Shown: positions 53,240-61,280 of the stretch, piece after piece
How the letters are laid out: each line of letters starts with the position of its first letter
Position numbering within the stretch: position 1 is the first letter of the stretch
NCBI GenBank assembly: GCA_009773335.1
Contig: WRPF01000003.1
Span: 1 to 64,000, forward strand
Source: Caulobacteraceae bacterium
GTDB lineage: Bacteria; Pseudomonadota; Alphaproteobacteria; Caulobacterales; Aquidulcibacteraceae
Length of the DNA stretch: 64,000 nt
Reading direction: 5' to 3'
The notes under the pieces: generated by a model
Databases searched by the model: none
Told to the model about the DNA's origin: nothing
What the model saw: the letters and a program-made list of their open reading frames with translations, nothing else
Program-made: the position numbers and the translations under genes

Positions 53240-54532
53240 TTACGGCGTTCCCGTCGTCGCAGGTGATGCGTTGTGATTCGCGACCGCCCTGAAAAACGCC
53301 AATGTCTCAGCCATCATGGGACCTTCGTTGGCCACGGGGAAATAGCTCAGCTTGACAATCACCGTGCGGCTCTGCGGCGCGACGTAGATGAACTGGCCCG
53401 CCAGGCCAACGGCGCTGAATGCGCCGGGATTGTCATCGACCTGCCACCACTGAAAGCCGTAGCCGACTCCGAAGTTGACATTGCTTGGCCCGTCGAAGGC
53501 CGTCATCTGCGTGGACTGGCGCACCCAGTCGGGTGGAATGACCTGGCGCTCGTCGACCTTGCCGCCGTTCAGCATCAGCAGACCGATGCGGGCGTAATCC
53601 CGCAGCGTGGCGTTGAATCCCATGCCGCTGAGTTCGCGGCCCACGCCGACAGGACCGTCCGCGATCCAGAACCCGTCACGCTCCATCCCGGCCGGTTTCC
53701 AGAGCCATTCAGAGGTCAAGTCCGCCATTGACCGATGCGCTGCGTTCTCGAGCGCCCATCCGAGCACCGCAGTATCGAGAGTCGCATAGTTGAAACGTGC
53801 GCCAGGTTCTGCTGCGCGTGTGACCGTCCTGGCGCGATCGGCGAAACGTTCGATATTCCGAACAACCGCCTGTTCGTGGATGATTGCCGCCAGACTCGGA
53901 TTCGCACCAAAATCGTAGCGTTCCTCGTAGGCCACGCCAGACCGCATCTGGAGGATGTTGCGCAGGCTCACGCCATCATAGCCAGACCCTCGCAGTTCGG
54001 GAACATAGTTCACAACCGGATCGTCAATCGAGGCGATGAGCCCCCTTTCGATGGCGATGCCGATCAGGATCGACGTCACTGACTTGGCCATCGAGAAAGA
54101 GGCAAATCGCGTCTCTGCCGTGGAACGGTTCCGGTAGTCCTCGAACGTGATCCGGCCATCGCGGACGATCAGGAACGCATTGGTGTTCGTGCGCTCCGCA
54201 AAGTCGGCGTAGGACCTTGTCTGTCCTTGAAACTCGTAGGTCGGCAATGGAGCGGCCGAAGACGACAGTTCGAAGACCTCCCTGCCGTGGGTGACGGTGC
54301 GGGTCTCGAACAGCTCGTCCATGTTCCGCAGAAACAACGATTCAACTTCCGGATTGAGGAGGTTGCGCCGCAACGCGAGCATGGTTGGTGTCGGCGGGGA
54401 ATGCTCACCCGGCGAGGTAGCCGCGCCCGGCGTCTCCATGCGCTGGGGCAACTGCGACGTCTGACATCCCTGCGCGAACAGGAGCGCGACTGCCGCCAGG
54501 GCCAGCCCCACGCCGTACCTCTGTGTTGTCAT
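53240..54532 (-). CDS. Lipoprotein serine hydrolase (beta-lactamase class C fold)
   Basis: 430 aa from the ATG at 54532. Lipobox at FAQGC (Cys23), so a membrane-anchored periplasmic enzyme. SxxK is in SFSMAKSVTSILIG, the second motif is NYATLDTAVLG and the HxG-like triad segment is VGLAGQFIYV. Resembles 6-aminohexanoate-dimer-hydrolase-type esterases. It may split ester or amide forms of the substrate in the periplasm. Separated from the TonB receptor gene upstream by a strong terminator, so it must have its own promoter. Confidence 0.85.
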   Translation of the reverse strand: MTTQRYGVGLALAAVALLFAQGCQTSQLPQRMETPGAATSPGEHSPPTPTMLALRRNLLNPEVESLFLRNMDELFETRTVTHGREVFELSSSAAPLPTYEFQGQTRSYADFAERTNTNAFLIVRDGRITFEDYRNRSTAETRFASFSMAKSVTSILIGIAIERGLIASIDDPVVNYVPELRGSGYDGVSLRNILQMRSGVAYEERYDFGANPSLAAIIHEQAVVRNIERFADRARTVTRAAEPGARFNYATLDTAVLGWALENAAHRSMADLTSEWLWKPAGMERDGFWIADGPVGVGRELSGMGFNATLRDYARIGLLMLNGGKVDERQVIPPDWVRQSTQMTAFDGPSNVNFGVGYGFQWWQVDDNPGAFSAVGLAGQFIYVAPQSRTVIVKLSYFPVANEGPMMAETLAFFRAVANHNASPATTGTP

Positions 54533-54590
54533 GCGTTCCTCCAAAGGTTCGGTGCACGGTCACATTGCGCCGGTGATCAAAGGCCAAACG

Positions 54591-54622
54591 AAAACGGGGG
54601 AGCCCGTGACTTGGCTCCCCCG
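54591..54622 (-). terminator. Rho-independent terminator of the TonB receptor gene
   Basis: On the minus strand CGGGGGAGCC-8 nt-GGCTCCCCCG (10-bp perfect stem) is followed directly by TTTT. It lies 25 bp after the receptor's stop codon. Confidence 0.85.
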
Positions 54623-54646
54623 ATCGCGATCACATCGCTCCCTGCG

Positions 54647-57043
54647 TCAGAAGTCGCGCCTTACCGTCAACATCACGGTGCGCGGAAGCGCTGGCGACCC
54701 ATAGACCGAGCCCGCAAGCCCTGTCGTCGCGTCGACCTTGGCCGTGTAGTAGAGTTCGTCGGTCAGATTGCGGCCCTCGACCGCCAACGACCAAGTCTCA
54801 TCCTTGGCGATCCAACGGATGCTTCCGTTGAGCAGAGTGTAGGAGTCGATCCTGCCAAGCGCGGTATTGTCGGGCGCCGTGAAGACGTCATCGCGGTACG
54901 ATACGTCCAGACGCGGACGGACCGTGCCCAGCGAGGTATTCCAGTCATACTGCACGCCCAGCGCCCAGGTCGTTTCCGGCGTGTAGGGCGGGACAGCCGT
55001 GAGGGCGACGCCCGTCGCCGGGTTGAGCCGTGTGAATTCGAAGTCCAGCGTGCTGAGCGAGCCGTCAATCAACAGATTGTCCGTCGCGAGGAAATCAAAC
55101 TCGAGCTCATACCCCGTCACATCAGCATCGCCAGCGTTCGAGTTCAGGAGACAAGGGCGACCGAAAACCGACCCGAACTGCGCTGTACAATCGTTGAAGG
55201 TCAGCTGAATGTCCGAGTACGTGTTGGAGAATACAGCCGCGTTCAGACGCAAATGATTGTCCAGAAACTGCGTCTTGATGCCGACCTCGATGGTCTCCAG
55301 CTCCTCTGGCTGGAACGAAACAGCCTGCACATTGTAGAATGGTCGTGGGTTGACACCGCCGCCCTTGTAGCCCGTCGAATACGACACGTAGGCCATGATG
55401 TCATCGGTCACGTCGTAGTTCACCGCAGCACGGTAGTCGATGCGATCATCCGAGAAGACGCTGTTGACGCCGTCGAGCGTCGAGATCAGGCAGTTCGGCG
55501 GATTGCCCGGCGTTCCCGGAGGGCCGAGGCACGGCTGGATGGCGCCAAGGTCCGGATTGCGCCGGCGGAACGTGTAGTCCTTCTCGTCCTCACTATAGCG
55601 CGCGCCGACAACCAACTTGAGTTGCTCGGTCACGCTGAAGATGCTGTTGGCGAAGATCGCCCAGTTCTTGGACTTGACCGGGTCGGGACCATGAATGAAA
55701 TCGAATCCGACGTAGCCGAGGTCGATACGGCCGGAGAGATCGGAATTGGCGTCGAAGTAGAACCCTCCCACGGTCCAATCCGCAAAATCGCCGAAACTGC
55801 CGTTGAGACGAAGCTCCTGGCTCCACTGCTTGTGGGTATTGGTCTGAAAGAGCAACGCCGTCGGCATGGGCGAAGCATCGTAGTCGCCCGAGAAGCTGCT
55901 CTCGTACTCCCGGTAGCCCGTGATGGATTGCAGGCTCAGGGTGGGGGAAATATCCCAGTCCACATTGAGGCTTGCGCCGCGGGATTGCAGTGTACGGGCG
56001 CGCGGAATTCTAAGTCCGGTGCGCGGGTCGGTGTAGTCCGCATAACTGGCATAGGGGTCGTTCGGGCTGCGCGGATCGCACGACGCCGGTCCGTAGGCGA
56101 TGAACTGACAGCCGACATTGCTGCCCAATGTCGGTGGGATGGCGACCGTCTCCCAGATGAGCCCGTTGGGATGGATGACCGGTGCGATTGTCGGCCCGAC
56201 GGCGAGCAGTGTGTTCGCCGTTGATTCACTGTCGTCATTCACGGCATCAGCGGAGAAATTGATCTCCAGATTGCTGCTGGCTTGCCAGCGCAGCGCCACG
56301 CGCGCCGCCGTGTAGTCGACCCCGCCATCGGTTCCAGTCTTGCAACCCGCCCCTGCATTGAGGGCCGGAAAAGCGCCTCCGGGGTGAGTGCATCCGTAGT
56401 CGTACGTGGTGACATGGCCATCACGCGAACTCGAAACGCCGGAGATGCGCGCCCAAAGCTTGTCCTCCACCAACGTCATGTTCGTGGCCGCGCGAACTCT
56501 CAACGCGTTGAGGTCACCTCCGGACACTTCGACATATCCGTTCGCATCTTCGTCCGGACGCTTGCTGAAAAGCCTGATCGCCCCCCCGATCGAGTTCTTG
56601 CCAGCCAGAGTCCCCTGCGGACCGCGCAGCACTTCAACGCGATCGAGATCCAGCAACTCGAGGACGGCCCCCGTCAGCGTAGAATAGTACACGTCATCGA
56701 CGTAGAGGCCGACCCCTGGCTCCAGCGCGGGATTGAAGTCAGTCTGGCCAACGCCGCGAATGAACGCGACGAGCGACGGTCCCGCAAACGCGCCGCCCGT
56801 GGTCAGCGAAACCCCCGGCGCCTGAGCCCCGATCTCTTCAACGCTGAACTGCCCACGCGCCTGCAGCGTATCCCCGGAAATGGCCGTGATCGCGATTGGC
56901 GTATCCTGGACGTTCTGTTCCCTGAACTGCGCCGTCACGACAACCTCGTCGAGACCGACACTCTCCTCTTGGGCAAACGCTGATGGCGCAAAGGCAGCGA
57001 CCGCCGCCCACAGACCCAGAAACTTCTTCAAATTCTTGCTCAA
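54647..57043 (-). CDS. TonB-dependent outer membrane receptor
   Basis: 798 aa. Signal peptide MSKNLKKFLGLWAAVAAFAP ending at AFAQ, then a TonB box-like EVVVTAQ, a plug domain (DTPIAITAISGDTLQARGQFSVEEIG ... LDLDRVEVLRGPQGTLAGKNSIGGAIRLFSKRP) and a beta-barrel ending in the aromatic TVMLTVRRDF. In this cluster it probably imports the phenolic or dimeric substrate. Operator sites 6 and 7 lie in the upstream divergent region. Large loops are intact, with no frameshift. Confidence 0.95.
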   Translation of the reverse strand: MSKNLKKFLGLWAAVAAFAPSAFAQEESVGLDEVVVTAQFREQNVQDTPIAITAISGDTLQARGQFSVEEIGAQAPGVSLTTGGAFAGPSLVAFIRGVGQTDFNPALEPGVGLYVDDVYYSTLTGAVLELLDLDRVEVLRGPQGTLAGKNSIGGAIRLFSKRPDEDANGYVEVSGGDLNALRVRAATNMTLVEDKLWARISGVSSSRDGHVTTYDYGCTHPGGAFPALNAGAGCKTGTDGGVDYTAARVALRWQASSNLEINFSADAVNDDSESTANTLLAVGPTIAPVIHPNGLIWETVAIPPTLGSNVGCQFIAYGPASCDPRSPNDPYASYADYTDPRTGLRIPRARTLQSRGASLNVDWDISPTLSLQSITGYREYESSFSGDYDASPMPTALLFQTNTHKQWSQELRLNGSFGDFADWTVGGFYFDANSDLSGRIDLGYVGFDFIHGPDPVKSKNWAIFANSIFSVTEQLKLVVGARYSEDEKDYTFRRRNPDLGAIQPCLGPPGTPGNPPNCLISTLDGVNSVFSDDRIDYRAAVNYDVTDDIMAYVSYSTGYKGGGVNPRPFYNVQAVSFQPEELETIEVGIKTQFLDNHLRLNAAVFSNTYSDIQLTFNDCTAQFGSVFGRPCLLNSNAGDADVTGYELEFDFLATDNLLIDGSLSTLDFEFTRLNPATGVALTAVPPYTPETTWALGVQYDWNTSLGTVRPRLDVSYRDDVFTAPDNTALGRIDSYTLLNGSIRWIAKDETWSLAVEGRNLTDELYYTAKVDATTGLAGSVYGSPALPRTVMLTVRRDF

Positions 57044-57061
57044 TTTTCCCTCCCTGCGATT

Positions 57062-57075
57062 CTAACGATCGGTAT
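57062..57075. promoter_or_regulatory. Cluster operator site 6
   Basis: CTAACGATCGGTAT, one mismatch in the right arm, directly ahead of the TonB receptor gene. Confidence 0.55.
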
Positions 57076-57398
57076 TATTGGCAATAGCGGAACGATTTCC
57101 CCCGACGTCAATCCGCGTCGTTCAAAAAAGCCGCCCCCCAACACGACTGACGGGCGACCGCTGCTGAAACGACACACATCGCCCCGTGGTTGCGTAGGCT
57201 GCTTTCTGGCTCACCATCACAAACCTTAAAGCGCTCTACGGGGTTTAGTCTTGAACGCCTGACGTTGCGCGACTTGAACGCGGGCGGTGCGGCACTTGCC
57301 TGCCGGGCATCGCCCCAGCGTACGCGCCGTGCTTCCTGGGTGCTGCAAACCAGACCGCGTCCGGTGCATGAACACCATTGACTCGCCGCGCAGCCAAT

Positions 57399-57412
57399 AT
57401 AACGATCGTTAT
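57399..57412. promoter_or_regulatory. Cluster operator site 7
   Basis: ATAACGATCGTTAT, a perfect 14-bp palindrome and the closest match to the consensus, ahead of the flavoprotein operon. Confidence 0.78.
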
Positions 57413-57457
57413 TGAAGTCTCAGGAGGAGACCAGGCCAGGTAAGGTAAGGGGGCGAG

Positions 57458-59020
57458 ATGCCGCTGCGGTTGCTCCCCCCGGGAATGACGCCCGTGCGGC
57501 TCAGGGCCGCCCAGAGGCGATTCGCAGCGATTCTCGGGGCCGATCGCGTCTTTTTCGACGAGCTTGACCGGGAAACTTATTCGGACCAGTTCGCGATCTC
57601 ACCCGATTCGCACGTGCCGATCGGGGCGGTCGCGCCAGAATCGGTTGAGGAAATAAGGGCGATCGTCGCGGTCGCCAACGCCTACAAGCTACCGCTTTGG
57701 CCCATCAGTCGCGGGAAGAACCTCGGCTATGGCGGATCGGCGCCGGTCCTGTCCGGATCGGTAGTGCTTGATCTTTCGCGCATGAAGAAGATCGAGGTCG
57801 ACCGCGAAAACGGCGTCGTTCTCGTCGAACCGGGGGTCAGCTTCTATGACCTCCATGACTACCTGCAGACAAACGACATTCCGCTCTGGCTTTCGGTGCC
57901 GGGAAACAGTTGGGGATCGGTCGCCGGAAACGCGCTCGACCGTGGCGTCGGCTACACCACCTACGGGGACCACACGTCGAAGATTTGCGGGCTCGAAGTG
58001 GTCCTGCCGGATGGAGACCTTGTCCGGACAGGCATGGGGGCAATGGCGAACGCGCCGACGTGGCAGCTCTATCGCTATGGCTACGGGCCGGCCTGGGATC
58101 AGCTCTTTGTCCAGTCGAACTTCGGCATTGTGACGAAGCTCGGGCTCTGGCTCATGCCGCGTCCCGAGTCGATGATGGGGCTCGAACTCAATTTTGATAA
58201 ACCCGAAGACTTGGAGTGGGCAGTCGACATTCTCGCCGGACTGCGGCGCGAGGGGCTGCTGCAGCAGGCGCCCTCGATCGGCAACTGGCTTCGCGCTGCA
58301 GCGGTCCTGACCAAGCGGGAGGACTGGCACGATCAACCCGGCGCCCTGCCCGACAGCGTCATCGCCGCGATCCGTCGAAAGTTCCAGCTCGGCTGGTGGG
58401 GTACTTCGGTTCGCGTTTACGGGCGCGAGAGCGTCAATCGCGCCGCGATCAGCGCGATAAAGTCAGCCTTCAAGGGACATCGGCTGATGTCGATGGAGCG
58501 CACGCATTGGGTCGACGGCGAACCGCTTGAACGAAGCGCCTGGGTCGGGGCGCCCATTACATTCCCCATGCAGAATGTCGGCTGGCACGGTGGTCGCGGC
58601 GGCCACATCGGCTTTTCACCCGTGCTGCCCGCGAACGGCCGGCTCGCCATGGAACAATTCAGGCAGACGTACGCCCGGTACAAGGAGTTCGGCATGGATT
58701 ACCAGGCCAGCTTCGCCATGGGCGAACGGCACCTCACCAATGTGAACGCCATTCTCTTCAACCAGGACGATCCGGCCATGATGGCGCGAATCCATCCGTT
58801 TTTTCGGACGCTCGTCGCCGATGCAAAGGCGCGCGGTTACGCCGAGTACAGAGCGCACATCGAGCACATGGACCTCGTCGCCGAGACCTATGATTTCAAC
58901 AATCACGCGTTGCGTCGACTGAACGAACGCGTCAAGGACGCACTCGATCCGAATGGCGTCATCGCCCCCGGCAAGAGCGGTATCTGGCCAGCACGTCTCA
59001 GGACCAGGAGGCGCCGGTGA
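57458..59020 (+). CDS. VAO/PCMH-family FAD oxidoreductase subunit (p-cresol/eugenol hydroxylase type)
   Basis: 520 aa, as p-cresol methylhydroxylase PchF (521) and vanillyl-alcohol-oxidase relatives. FAD-binding SRGKNLGYGGSAPVLSGSVVLDLSRM at about 84-109, and the phenolate-binding end YRAHIEHMDLVAETYDFNNH (Tyr464-Arg465, equivalent by motif to VAO Tyr503-Arg504). His383 in GGHIGFSPV is a candidate for covalent FAD attachment, which I infer by position only. It should hydroxylate a benzylic carbon para to a phenol. Start ATG at 57458, first gene of a three-gene overlapping operon with a cytochrome c, so electrons go to the cytochrome rather than oxygen. Confidence 0.9.
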   Translation: MPLRLLPPGMTPVRLRAAQRRFAAILGADRVFFDELDRETYSDQFAISPDSHVPIGAVAPESVEEIRAIVAVANAYKLPLWPISRGKNLGYGGSAPVLSGSVVLDLSRMKKIEVDRENGVVLVEPGVSFYDLHDYLQTNDIPLWLSVPGNSWGSVAGNALDRGVGYTTYGDHTSKICGLEVVLPDGDLVRTGMGAMANAPTWQLYRYGYGPAWDQLFVQSNFGIVTKLGLWLMPRPESMMGLELNFDKPEDLEWAVDILAGLRREGLLQQAPSIGNWLRAAAVLTKREDWHDQPGALPDSVIAAIRRKFQLGWWGTSVRVYGRESVNRAAISAIKSAFKGHRLMSMERTHWVDGEPLERSAWVGAPITFPMQNVGWHGGRGGHIGFSPVLPANGRLAMEQFRQTYARYKEFGMDYQASFAMGERHLTNVNAILFNQDDPAMMARIHPFFRTLVADAKARGYAEYRAHIEHMDLVAETYDFNNHALRRLNERVKDALDPNGVIAPGKSGIWPARLRTRRRR

Positions 59021-59379
59021 TACGCACGCTGCCTCGGACCTTCGGCATCGTTTTCGTCCTCGCGCTGGCGGCGGGATGCGGTGACGTAAAGAAACGCGAT
59101 GCGCCAGCCGTCGCTTCCTCCGCGTTTGAGCCTGGAAAGGCGTTGTACGACGAGCATTGCGCGATGTGTCATGGTCCCAAGGGCATGGGCACGGGGCTGC
59201 TCGCGCGGCGGACGGAAACGCCGTTGCTCGAAGAACGCACTGACTTGACTCCCGACTTTGTCGTCCAGGCGGCGCGTATGGGAATCCTGAACATGCCGGC
59301 GATCCCGAGAGGCGAAGTCAGCGACCCCGAGCTTGCGGCGATCGGCGACTATCTGTCCCGCAGCCGGGGCGCGCCGTGA
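59017..59379 (+). CDS. Cytochrome c lipoprotein subunit of the flavocytochrome
   Basis: 120 aa. LALAAGC lipobox (Cys21) and one haem site, Cys48-Ala-Met-Cys51-His52 (HCAMCHGPKGMG), with Met93 (LNMPAIP) as the likely sixth ligand. It is the PchC-type electron acceptor for the flavoprotein; the GTG start lies within the upstream stop (4-nt overlap). In known PCMH and pinoresinol hydroxylase systems the cytochrome is soluble or complexed; here a lipid anchor seems likely. Confidence 0.9.
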   Translation: MIRTLPRTFGIVFVLALAAGCGDVKKRDAPAVASSAFEPGKALYDEHCAMCHGPKGMGTGLLARRTETPLLEERTDLTPDFVVQAARMGILNMPAIPRGEVSDPELAAIGDYLSRSRGAP

Positions 59380-59933
59380 ACGATCTCTTCCCCACGCGCC
59401 GCCTGGTGGTGCTGTCAGGCCTGGCGCTGGCGTCCGCGTCCATCATCCGCCTTCCGCGCGCACGCACTCACACAAACCGGCCGAACAGCGTTTGTCTTTT
59501 CGACTCACGGTCGCCGGCGTCCCGCACATTCGCCGAGGGTTTTGGGGGCCAATCGGTCCCCTCCGACCCGGACATCATTCGCACGCTTCGCGATGTGCTG
59601 ACGGATGCGCGCCCCCTCCAGGTCGTCGGGCTAGTCGGGTGGGCGCATTTCCTCCTCGGGCGCGAGGCGTTGAGGGAGCACGGCTATCGCATCGACCAGT
59701 GCTTCGAACACCGCACCAGCGGGGACGCGGTGGTCCATGTCGCCCAAGTGGGCGGGCGACGCGAGAGCATCGACTTGCCAACTGCGGATTGGGCGGGCGT
59801 TCTTGGGTGCATGTTCGCAGAGCATTTGACGCCGCCCCGGGCCCCGTGGGTCGAGACCTCGCGAAGCTGGCGAACCGGCGCGCTTCTGCTCAGCTGGACG
59901 GCCTCGCGGCGCACCCGGGAAGGCATAGCCTGA
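59376..59933 (+). CDS. Unknown exported protein, third gene of the flavocytochrome operon
   Basis: 185 aa, unrecognised. It starts at a GTG overlapping the cytochrome stop by 4 nt. N-terminus TRRLVVLSGLALASASIIRL has a Tat-like twin Arg and a hydrophobic stretch. The rest (SVCLFDSRSPASRTFAEGFG, DPDIIRTLRDVLTDARPLQV, FLLGREALREHGYRIDQCFEHRT) shows one Cys-x6 pattern but no known motif. It may be an accessory or maturation protein of the VAO/cytochrome pair, judging only from its coupling. Confidence 0.65.
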   Translation: MNDLFPTRRLVVLSGLALASASIIRLPRARTHTNRPNSVCLFDSRSPASRTFAEGFGGQSVPSDPDIIRTLRDVLTDARPLQVVGLVGWAHFLLGREALREHGYRIDQCFEHRTSGDAVVHVAQVGGRRESIDLPTADWAGVLGCMFAEHLTPPRAPWVETSRSWRTGALLLSWTASRRTREGIA

Positions 59934-60238
59934 ATGCCCGGCGCCTCGGTCTCGGATTTGTCGTTCGCGATCGACTCATATGCCGGCGCCGGGGCGTCCA
60001 CGCTTCCAGGCGCCGATCCCGGTTCAGGCCTGACCGCAGGCGCAGGCCCGGGCCAGACGCACCGTCCTGAAGATCGCCCCTTTCCGCGCCCTCCGCGACC
60101 GGCCGGAGTCGGCGCTCTCGCCCGTTTTTCAGCATACCTCTGCCCAGCGACCTCCTTCATGGACACCACAACGCCTATGTGTTATAGTAGTTCTTGTCGT
60201 ATCTCGCCCAAGAGCGGAACGATGGGGAGGCAGACAAC
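59934..60238. other. Intergenic region (305 bp), no gene recognised
   Basis: Between the unknown operon gene and the AraC regulator. Short GC-rich inverted stretches (GGCGCC) occur, but no operator palindrome of the cluster type and no credible frame. The promoter of the AraC gene must lie here. Confidence 0.45.
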
Positions 60239-61174
60239 ATGCGGATCGACTTCGACTCGACCCTCAAAGTGGCGAAAGACAATCGTATCGACTACTGGAA
60301 CGAACTGAGCCGTCGTTATTTTCCCGGAATGAGCGTCGAAGCGCCGCGACAGGTGGAGGCGAGCTGGACCTCCTGCACGATCGCCGACATCAAGGTGTCG
60401 ATCGCCAATTCCGAACGCTCGACAGTGCAGAGATGGCACGCGTCATCGCCCGTCCAGGCCACCGATCGTATCCTCGTTCACCTTCAGAATCATGGTGTCA
60501 GCGTCACCAAGCAGTTTGGTCGCTCCGCAGCCATCTACAGCGGGGACATGACGTTCTGTTACAGCGACACGCCGTACGAGCTGCTCATTTCAGACCGCAA
60601 CGAAGCGATCGTCATCGATTGCCCGCGGCGCCGGTTCGCCGGAGTGGATGTCCCCTTTGCGCAGGTCAGGCCGCGCAACCTGCCCGCCGTAGGCATGGTG
60701 CATGATCTCGTGCGATCGATATTCCGGCAGAACTGGCATGACGATCTGCTGGAAAAAGAAGCGGAACAATGTATATCCGACACCATCGTTGCGCTGTTGA
60801 AGGCGTGCGTCGCAGACACCTCGCAAGCGCCGCTGCCGGGCAGCGACGACAACGAACGCGTTCTGGCCTTCATCGATCGGTACATTGACGACAGCTCCCT
60901 GCGCACCTCCCTCATCGCCGACCGGCTTTCGGTCCCGGCGCGCGCTGTGCAAAAGATCTTTGCGCAAATGGGGACGACGCCCACGGCGTACATGCTCAAT
61001 CGGAGGCTTACGCTTGCTGCGACCCGGCTCCGCGCCAGCGATTTCGACGGCACATTGACGGACCTCGCGCACGAACTGGGCTTCAGCGACGCCGCCCACT
61101 TCTCCCGCCGCTTCAAGGCGCGCTTCGATCTGTCGCCCAGCCAGTACGCCGCCCGGGCCAGACGACAGCAATAG
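60239..61174 (+). CDS. AraC family transcriptional regulator
   Basis: 311 aa, start ATG at 60239 with GGGGAGG 8 nt upstream. N-terminal AraC-binding-like domain 2 (NRIDYWNELSRRYFPGMSVEAPRQVEASW) followed by a C-terminal double HTH (LIADRLSVPARAVQKIFAQMGTTPTAYMLNRR; LTDLAHELGFSDAAHFSRRFKARFDLSPSQYAAR). Architecture like FeaR and XylS-type activators of aromatic pathways. It follows the flavocytochrome operon and precedes an alcohol dehydrogenase, which it may control. Confidence 0.9.
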   Translation: MRIDFDSTLKVAKDNRIDYWNELSRRYFPGMSVEAPRQVEASWTSCTIADIKVSIANSERSTVQRWHASSPVQATDRILVHLQNHGVSVTKQFGRSAAIYSGDMTFCYSDTPYELLISDRNEAIVIDCPRRRFAGVDVPFAQVRPRNLPAVGMVHDLVRSIFRQNWHDDLLEKEAEQCISDTIVALLKACVADTSQAPLPGSDDNERVLAFIDRYIDDSSLRTSLIADRLSVPARAVQKIFAQMGTTPTAYMLNRRLTLAATRLRASDFDGTLTDLAHELGFSDAAHFSRRFKARFDLSPSQYAARARRQQ

Positions 61175-61280
61175 AGCCCCGGCGCCGTTCAAGTTTGGCG
61201 CATTCTTGCGTTCAAGACAGCACTCCGGGCCTCCCCGTACTGTGGCGCGCCGCGCACATGTGGGCGACTGGGAGGTATGG

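Larger units (their letters stand above)
57044..57457. other. Divergent control region (414 bp) with two operator sites
   Basis: Between the TonB receptor and the VAO-type flavoprotein genes. Site 6 is 19-32 bp upstream of the receptor and site 7 is 45-58 bp upstream of the flavoprotein start. The 320 bp between them contain no credible frame. Confidence 0.6.

Noticed and set aside
54227-56224. 665-codon open frame opposite the TonB receptor gene
   Set aside because: Arg/Val/Glu-rich shadow that also runs through the receptor's terminator hairpin.
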